Shown in pieces: positions 31,096 to 35,909 of a DNA stretch of 35,909 bases (position 1 is its first letter; every line of letters begins with the position of its first letter). The notes beneath the pieces were generated by a model. That model searched no databases, was not told where the DNA came from, and saw nothing but the letters and a program-made list of their open reading frames with translations. Where the stretch lies: NCBI GenBank assembly GCA_012512925.1, contig JAAZDE010000023.1, forward strand, positions 1 through 35,909, read 5' to 3'. Origin of the DNA: Desulfuromonadaceae bacterium. GTDB taxonomy: Bacteria; Desulfobacterota; Desulfuromonadia; Desulfuromonadales; JAAYDE01. Made by a program: the position numbers and the translations under genes.

Positions 31096-31192
31096 AATGG
31101 CATTTGTCTTTAAAACTTCCTGAACGAAGGCGGATTCCGTTGGTCGAGAGAATGATGGAGACCGGCGCAGAGGTCACACTGTGAGAGGATCC

Positions 31193-34100
31193 ATGCGCGA
31201 TCTGATCAGCCAATTAAAAAGGATTCTTCCTGCCAACAAATTTCGTCCCCCGTATATTGATCCATCCAGCCTGGTCTTTCGTGAATCGCTCATACAGGAG
31301 ATTCTGAACGGGAAATGGGCCAAAAAGCGTTACATCCTGATCGATGCTCAAGCCGGGCAGGGCAAGACGACCCTGGCCGTGCAGCTGCAAAGTCGTTCCG
31401 ACTCCCCCTGTTTCTGGTATCAGGCAGGTTGTGAGGATCGCGACCCGATCTTTTTTATCTCCTCCCTCTATCTGTTCTTTTGTGAATCTTTCCCCGGTTA
31501 TTCGGTTTCGGATCTTGAGGAAAGGATCCGCCTGGGCGCCGTTGCCTTGGACGAGGCGCCGGAGTTCGGCCCCCTCCTGATGGCGGCGGTCAGTGCTTTT
31601 TTGCCGGCGGGGTGTATTCTGGTGTTTGACGACCTTCATTGTCTCGACCAGGCTCCTTTAAGCTGTTCTCTCCTCACCCGTCTGGTTTGCACACCTGTCG
31701 ACAATGTCCGTTTTGTCCTCATTTCCCGCCATAAGGTACCGATTCTTTCGGAAAAGTTGCTTCAGGACAGGACGACCCTGCAACTTACCGGTCACGATCT
31801 GGCCTTGAACCGTCGGGAGGTTTTCGACCTCTCCTCCAAGATTTCGGCCGTTCCTCTTCTTCGGAATGAAGTGGCTGAAATTCATGGGATCACCGAGGGA
31901 TGGGCCATGGGCGTCCGTTTTCTCCTCAAGTACCGGACGTCCTCCTCTGGATCCTCCAAGGGATTACCTGCCGGGGAAACAAGTTCTTCGCTGATCGGTT
32001 TTTTCGTCAGAGATCTGTTGGAAAGCTTCCCCTGGCAAACCAGAAAGACCCTTCTCCTGCTGGCGCAACTGGAGGAAGTTCCTCTGGAACTGGCCGAATT
32101 TCTGGGTTCCGATGCCACCGTGGCAGTTCGCGAGATTCTCGAGGAGATGGCGGAAAAGAATCTTTTTGTCCAGTTTCTGGTCGATAGGGAGGAGACCGGG
32201 TTTGCCCTCGGCACCTTCCGCTTTCACCAGTTGTTCCGGGAAACCCTTAGAAGCATCGCCCTGCAGGAATTGGAAAAACGGGAGATCCGCCGCTTTGGCA
32301 AAGCCGCCGCGGCATGGTTCTTGAGCAAGGACAAACCCCTGTTGAGTCTCCAGTATTTCCTTATGGCCGAGGAATACGAAAGAGCCCAGGAACTCGCCAG
32401 GGAGGCCGGGATCCGCTTCCTTTCCCAGGGGCTGCACATTACTGTCCATCAATTACTGGGACGGATTCCCCCGGTGGTGCTTAAAGAATATCCTTGGTTG
32501 TCCCTGGTTTATGGCATCGCCATGATGGAAATCGAACCGGCCTGCGCCTATCCATATCTGAAGTCGGCCGGCGAACGGTTTGGCCACAGTGAGGACTCTT
32601 TCGGTGAACTTTATGCTCTTGCCCAGCAGATCACTTACCATCTGGCGGTGGACGCCCGTTACGGAGAGGGCAGTCGGCTTCTGCCGCGGACCGATCAACT
32701 GTTTCAGCGCTTGGCGGCGGACCTGGATCCCTTCGCCTGCATGCAGATCTCTTTTGCTCTAGGGCTCGGCTATTGTTTTTTTGACTGTGACCTGGCGGCG
32801 GCTCGTCGCCATACGACCCTTTCAATGAGGCTTGCCACAGAGCACGGCTCCCTTAAATATCAGGCTTCCGGCCGGATGCTGAGCGGCTTCATCCATCTCT
32901 TTGCCGGTGACGGCCTTGGCTGTATCCATGAGATCGAAACATCACTTGATTTGCTGAGCAGCCCGCTGGTGAGTCAGTTTTTCAAGCTGTATCTGTTTCT
33001 TTTCCAGATCAATTTCGTTGCCCTCAGCGGGGATTTTCTCAATTATGAAGGGGTTAAAGGATTCTTTCACCGCTTCTTCAACAACCATCTGATCGTCAAC
33101 AGCGTTGCCGGCCCCTTCCTTTTACTGTGGGATATAGACCAGGCTGTTTCGGAAGGGCGCTTTGACGAAGCCTGGAGGCTGGTGGAAAAGTCCTTGAAAA
33201 CCGAACCTGCAGCCATCAGTGATCACTTCCTGAGTCAATATCTTCAATACGGCGCTTATCTCGCCGCGGCCAGGGGGGAACGGGAAAAGGCTCTCGGCTG
33301 GTCGGAGCAATCGGCGCATCATCGAAAAATTGCCGGAGGGCGATACTATATCGCCCTCAATGAGATGTTTCTGGGGGCGATCTTCAGCTTGTTGAAGGAA
33401 CCAGAGCAGGCGGACCATCATTTCGCCAGTGCTCTGATGGATTTCCGGGGTATGGACAATCCGTGGATGGTGGCGGCGGTCCTCTGCCACCGCGCCTACC
33501 ATCGTTTGCAGGCGGCTAGCAAGGACGGTTTGGCGGATCTGCGGGAGGCCCTGGCTATCATGCGCCGTCACCGGTACCGAAATTTCTACGGATGGGATCC
33601 ACGGATAATGGAGGCACTTCTGAAAGCGGCGGCGGCGGCCAGGATAGAGGACGAATACGGGCGGTGGTTGGCTTGGAATCGGCTCCACCGAATCATTCAG
33701 GCGGATGGGACCATCCTGCCCCTTCTATTCATCCGGGCGCTTGGCCCATTGGAGATTACCTTTGGCAACGGGGCCGGAATCGACGCATCCGACCTGAGCG
33801 AAATTCAGCGACGCTTTCTGGCTATCATCCTCATATCCGTGGGTCAGCAGGTCAATCAGGAAAGCCTGCAGGAGCAGCTATGGCCGGAGTGTAGTGCGGA
33901 AAGGGGACGCAAGAGGTTCGACACTGTTCTTTTCAGGATGCGCAGGATTTTTAATGAACGGTTGCCGTCCCAGAATTACATCCAGCTTCAGTCCGGGATT
34001 CTTTCCTTGAGGAATTGTCGTCTCGATACCGTTGAGTTTGTGGAGAATGCTCAAAAAGGGCTGAGGCATTACCAGAAAGGGAAATATTGGCAGGCCTGCC

Positions 34101-34465
34101 ACGCTTTCAACATGGCTCATTCCCTGTGGCGGGGAACCTTCATGGCCAGTACCCGACTGGAAGGAAGTGCGGAGGTTCATCGCAATGAACTGCTCAACCT
34201 CTATATCGACATCTGCTGCAAATGGGCCGAGATCTGTTCCCATGTCGGGTTCCCCATTGATGCCGAGACGATAGCCTGGAACGCCCTTAAGGAAGATCCG
34301 ACCAGTGAACCGCTGGTCCGTGTGCTCTACAACTGCTACGTGGCCCAGGGAGCGCCGGTCAAGGCCGCCCAGTTGCTGAAAAGGTATGAGGCGGCTCTCC
34401 AAAAGGAAGAGTATCTCGTCGAGGAGATCGACGAGATACTGGAAAATTTCTGGAAATCGCCCTAA
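31193..34465 (+). CDS. MalT-like STAND ATPase transcriptional regulator with SARP-type winged helix and BTAD domain
   Basis: Walker A IDAQAGQGKTTLA, Walker B CILVFDDLHCLD, long helical repeat region, C-terminal LFIRALGPLEITFG...LQEQLWPE...KRFDTVLFRMRRIFNE... plus BTAD-like TPRs. ATG 31193 preceded by AGAGGA; GTG 31181 is also possible. Confidence 0.82.
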   Translation: MRDLISQLKRILPANKFRPPYIDPSSLVFRESLIQEILNGKWAKKRYILIDAQAGQGKTTLAVQLQSRSDSPCFWYQAGCEDRDPIFFISSLYLFFCESFPGYSVSDLEERIRLGAVALDEAPEFGPLLMAAVSAFLPAGCILVFDDLHCLDQAPLSCSLLTRLVCTPVDNVRFVLISRHKVPILSEKLLQDRTTLQLTGHDLALNRREVFDLSSKISAVPLLRNEVAEIHGITEGWAMGVRFLLKYRTSSSGSSKGLPAGETSSSLIGFFVRDLLESFPWQTRKTLLLLAQLEEVPLELAEFLGSDATVAVREILEEMAEKNLFVQFLVDREETGFALGTFRFHQLFRETLRSIALQELEKREIRRFGKAAAAWFLSKDKPLLSLQYFLMAEEYERAQELAREAGIRFLSQGLHITVHQLLGRIPPVVLKEYPWLSLVYGIAMMEIEPACAYPYLKSAGERFGHSEDSFGELYALAQQITYHLAVDARYGEGSRLLPRTDQLFQRLAADLDPFACMQISFALGLGYCFFDCDLAAARRHTTLSMRLATEHGSLKYQASGRMLSGFIHLFAGDGLGCIHEIETSLDLLSSPLVSQFFKLYLFLFQINFVALSGDFLNYEGVKGFFHRFFNNHLIVNSVAGPFLLLWDIDQAVSEGRFDEAWRLVEKSLKTEPAAISDHFLSQYLQYGAYLAAARGEREKALGWSEQSAHHRKIAGGRYYIALNEMFLGAIFSLLKEPEQADHHFASALMDFRGMDNPWMVAAVLCHRAYHRLQAASKDGLADLREALAIMRRHRYRNFYGWDPRIMEALLKAAAAARIEDEYGRWLAWNRLHRIIQADGTILPLLFIRALGPLEITFGNGAGIDASDLSEIQRRFLAIILISVGQQVNQESLQEQLWPECSAERGRKRFDTVLFRMRRIFNERLPSQNYIQLQSGILSLRNCRLDTVEFVENAQKGLRHYQKGKYWQACHAFNMAHSLWRGTFMASTRLEGSAEVHRNELLNLYIDICCKWAEICSHVGFPIDAETIAWNALKEDPTSEPLVRVLYNCYVAQGAPVKAAQLLKRYEAALQKEEYLVEEIDEILENFWKSP

Positions 34466-34490
34466 ACCCGGCCCGGCATTCGGCCGGGTT
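34465..34490. terminator. Bidirectional hairpin between convergent regulator and trpS
   Basis: AACCCGGCC (34465-34473)/GGCCGGGTT (34482-34490), 8-nt loop, no long T tract. Confidence 0.6.
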
Positions 34491-34491
34491 G

Positions 34492-35457
34492 TCAATAGTT
34501 CAGTCCCACCTTCTTGCGCACCTTGGCCATGGTCTTGCGGGCGACATGACGGGCCTTTTCAGAGCCCTGGGCGAGAATGCGCCGGATGCCGTCCTTGTCA
34601 GCCATCAGTTCGCGGCGTTTTTCCGTGAAAGGGGCGAAGAAGTCCCGCACCGTTTCAAAAAGTTCCTCCTTGACCTCGCCGTAGCCCATGCCGCCGGTCC
34701 GGTAGCGGCGGCGCAGAGTTTCCTGCCCCTCCTTGTCGAGAAACAACCGGTAAATTTGAAAAAGGTTGCATCTGTCCGGGTCTTTCGGTTCCTCCACCGG
34801 AGTGGAGTCGGTGACGATGCGCATGATCTGCTTGCGCAGCGCCTTGTCATCCAGGAACAGATCGATGGTGTTGCCGTAGCTCTTGCTCATCTTCTGGCCG
34901 TCGAGGCCGGGGACGGTGGCCACCTCCTCGTCGATATCCGGCTCCGGCAGGGTGAAGACCTCGCCGTATTCGTTGTTGAACTTGATGGCGATGTCGCGGG
35001 TCACCTCGACGTGCTGTTTCTGGTCCTTGCCAACCGGCACGATCTGGCTCTGGAACATCAGGATGTCGGCGCTCATCAGCACCGGGTAGGCAAACAGGCC
35101 GTGGTTGGCGGCGATTCCCTTGGCGACTTTGTCCTTGTAGCTGTGGCAGCGCTCCAGCAGCCCCATCGGCGTGAAGTTGGAGAGCACCCAGGTCAGCTCC
35201 TGGATTTCAGGGAGGTCCGACTGCACCCAGAAGATCGATTTTTCCGGGTCCATGCCCAGGGCCAGGAAGTTGGCGGCCGCCTCCAGGGTGCCCTGGGCCA
35301 GCGCCTTGCCGTCGGCAAGGCTGGTCATGGCGTGGTAGTTGGCGATAAAGCAGAACAGCTCCGCTTTTTCCTGGTAGTCGATCATCTTCTTCATCATGCC
35401 GAAGTAGTTGCCGAGGTGCAGGGAACCGGAAGGTTGAATGCCGGACAGGACTCTCAT
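34492..35457 (-). CDS. trpS: Tryptophanyl-tRNA synthetase
   Basis: VLSGIQPSGSLHLGNYFGMMKKM (HIGH-like), GQKMSKSYGNTIDLF (KMSKS), 321 aa. AGAGAGG upstream of the ATG. Confidence 0.97.
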   Translation of the reverse strand: MRVLSGIQPSGSLHLGNYFGMMKKMIDYQEKAELFCFIANYHAMTSLADGKALAQGTLEAAANFLALGMDPEKSIFWVQSDLPEIQELTWVLSNFTPMGLLERCHSYKDKVAKGIAANHGLFAYPVLMSADILMFQSQIVPVGKDQKQHVEVTRDIAIKFNNEYGEVFTLPEPDIDEEVATVPGLDGQKMSKSYGNTIDLFLDDKALRKQIMRIVTDSTPVEEPKDPDRCNLFQIYRLFLDKEGQETLRRRYRTGGMGYGEVKEELFETVRDFFAPFTEKRRELMADKDGIRRILAQGSEKARHVARKTMAKVRKKVGLNY

Positions 35458-35508
35458 GGATAGCCTCTCTTTAGCGGATGTTGGTTGAAAATTATCGGAG
35501 GATCAGGC

Positions 35509-35549
35509 AAATAAAAGAGCCGTGGATGCTGATATCGCCCACGGCTCTT
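35509..35549 (-). terminator. Rho-independent terminator/attenuator upstream of trpS
   Basis: On the - strand: AAGAGCCGTGG (35549-35539), 13-nt loop, CCACGGCTCTT (35525-35515), then TTATTT. Confidence 0.85.
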
Positions 35550-35686
35550 GATTCTGCATTTTTTTGGTTGCCGCGGACCTCGCGGTCCGAAGCGCCCACC
35601 ACTGGTCAACGTTCCGCAACCGCTCTGAGTTCAGGGGAGCGACGCCACCAGTTGGTTTCATTTTTCAGTTTATTGAAGTCTTTCAT
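35515..35686 (-). promoter_or_regulatory. Putative ribosome-mediated Trp attenuator controlling trpS
   Basis: Trp-Trp leader ORF, protector hairpin CGGACC-GCGA-GGTCCG (35589-35574), alternative pairing GCGGUU (35623-35618)/GACCGC (35587-35582), antiterminator GUCCGCGGC (35578-35570)/GCCGUGGGC (35545-35537), and the terminator hairpin. Confidence 0.8.
35606..35686 (-). CDS. Trp-rich leader peptide MKDFNKLKNETNWWRRSPELRAVAER
   Basis: 27-codon ORF (including stop) with tandem TGG TGG (35650-35645). ATG overlaps the lon TGA. Followed by alternative hairpins and a terminator upstream of trpS. Too short for the supplied ORF track. Confidence 0.8.
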   Translation of the reverse strand: MKDFNKLKNETNWWRRSPELRAVAER

Positions 35687-35909
35687 AATTTGAGAAAATT
35701 ATCAGGTCCATTTTTTTTCGTCAACGGCTTTTTCGTTTTTGCGCCTCTCGCCTTGGCGAAGGCGACCTTGTAGACGTCGTCGTACTCCTTTGCGAAATGA
35801 ACCTCCAGGCCCTCTCTCAGGTAGTCGGGGAGCTCCTCGAAATCCTTGCGGTTTCCCTCCGGAAAGATGAGGATTTTGAGGCCGATACGGCGGGCGGCGA
35901 TGGTCTTCT
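35683..35909 (-). CDS. lon: Lon protease, C-terminal fragment (5' part outside window)
   Basis: Reverse-strand translation ...KTIAARRIGLKILIFPEGNRKDFEELPDYLREGLEVHFAKEYDDVYKVAFAKARGAKTKKPLTKKNGPDNFLKL*, a Lon P-domain C-terminus. Partial, absent from the ORF track. Confidence 0.9.
   Translation of the reverse strand, partial: KTIAARRIGLKILIFPEGNRKDFEELPDYLREGLEVHFAKEYDDVYKVAFAKARGAKTKKPLTKKNGPDNFLKL
35696..35724 (-). promoter_or_regulatory. Predicted promoter for the trp leader/trpS, inside the 3' end of lon
   Basis: On the - strand: TTGACG (35724-35719), exactly 17-nt spacer, TAATTT (35701-35696). Leader ATG starts at 35686. Confidence 0.55.

Noticed and set aside
35503-35661. Alternative 52-aa - strand ORF (MKPTGGVAPLNSERLRNVDQWWALRTARSAATKK...) overlapping the trp leader
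   Set aside because: It also contains a WW pair but runs through the terminator hairpin to a distant stop. The frame starting at 35686 gives a short peptide ending before the hairpins, as expected for attenuation. Could be revisited with Ribo-seq.
35515-35686. T-box riboswitch upstream of trpS
   Set aside because: The region contains CGGACCGCGAGGTCCGCGG but not a convincing T-box motif (TGGNACCGCGG in antiterminator context), and the Trp leader peptide explains the structure better.
35478-35773. Short + strand ORFs (71 aa at 35478-35693 and 69 aa at 35564-35773) over the lon-trpS gap
   Set aside because: They lie antisense to the attenuator and lon 3' end, with no RBS or domain support.

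Overview
Origin-proximal chromosomal segment, probably from a deltaproteobacterial/Desulfuromonadales-like genome (inferred from gene content, not tested). Gene order: [DnaA-box palindrome]-dnaA-dnaN-recF-gyrB-gyrA-gpsA-(EEP-family protein)-nth; mrcA-type PBP1A (-); small diheme c-type cytochrome; pyk; queC; DUF2064/TIGR04282-type protein; flavodoxin-like reductase; EamA transporter; tolQ-tolR-tolA-tolB-pal-cpoB; a hypothetical protein; tamB and tamA (-); a ~1.09 kaa MalT-like STAND ATPase with a SARP/BTAD-type C-terminus; trpS (-); and the 3' end of lon (-). Most genes are ordinary housekeeping genes. The strongest non-obvious signal is between lon and trpS: an unannotated 26-aa leader peptide (MKDFNKLKNETNWWRRSPELRAVAER*) with tandem Trp codons. 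It is followed by mutually exclusive RNA pairings and a terminator hairpin just upstream of trpS, which looks like a ribosome-mediated Trp attenuator controlling tryptophanyl-tRNA synthetase. Its ATG overlaps the lon stop codon and lies just downstream of a promoter-like sequence inside lon, so it may be leaderless or translationally coupled. A second signal is a pair of near-identical ~36-nt DnaA-box arrays, 6.2 kb apart in two intergenic regions, with the same 12-nt register as the palindromic DnaA-box triplet upstream of dnaA.
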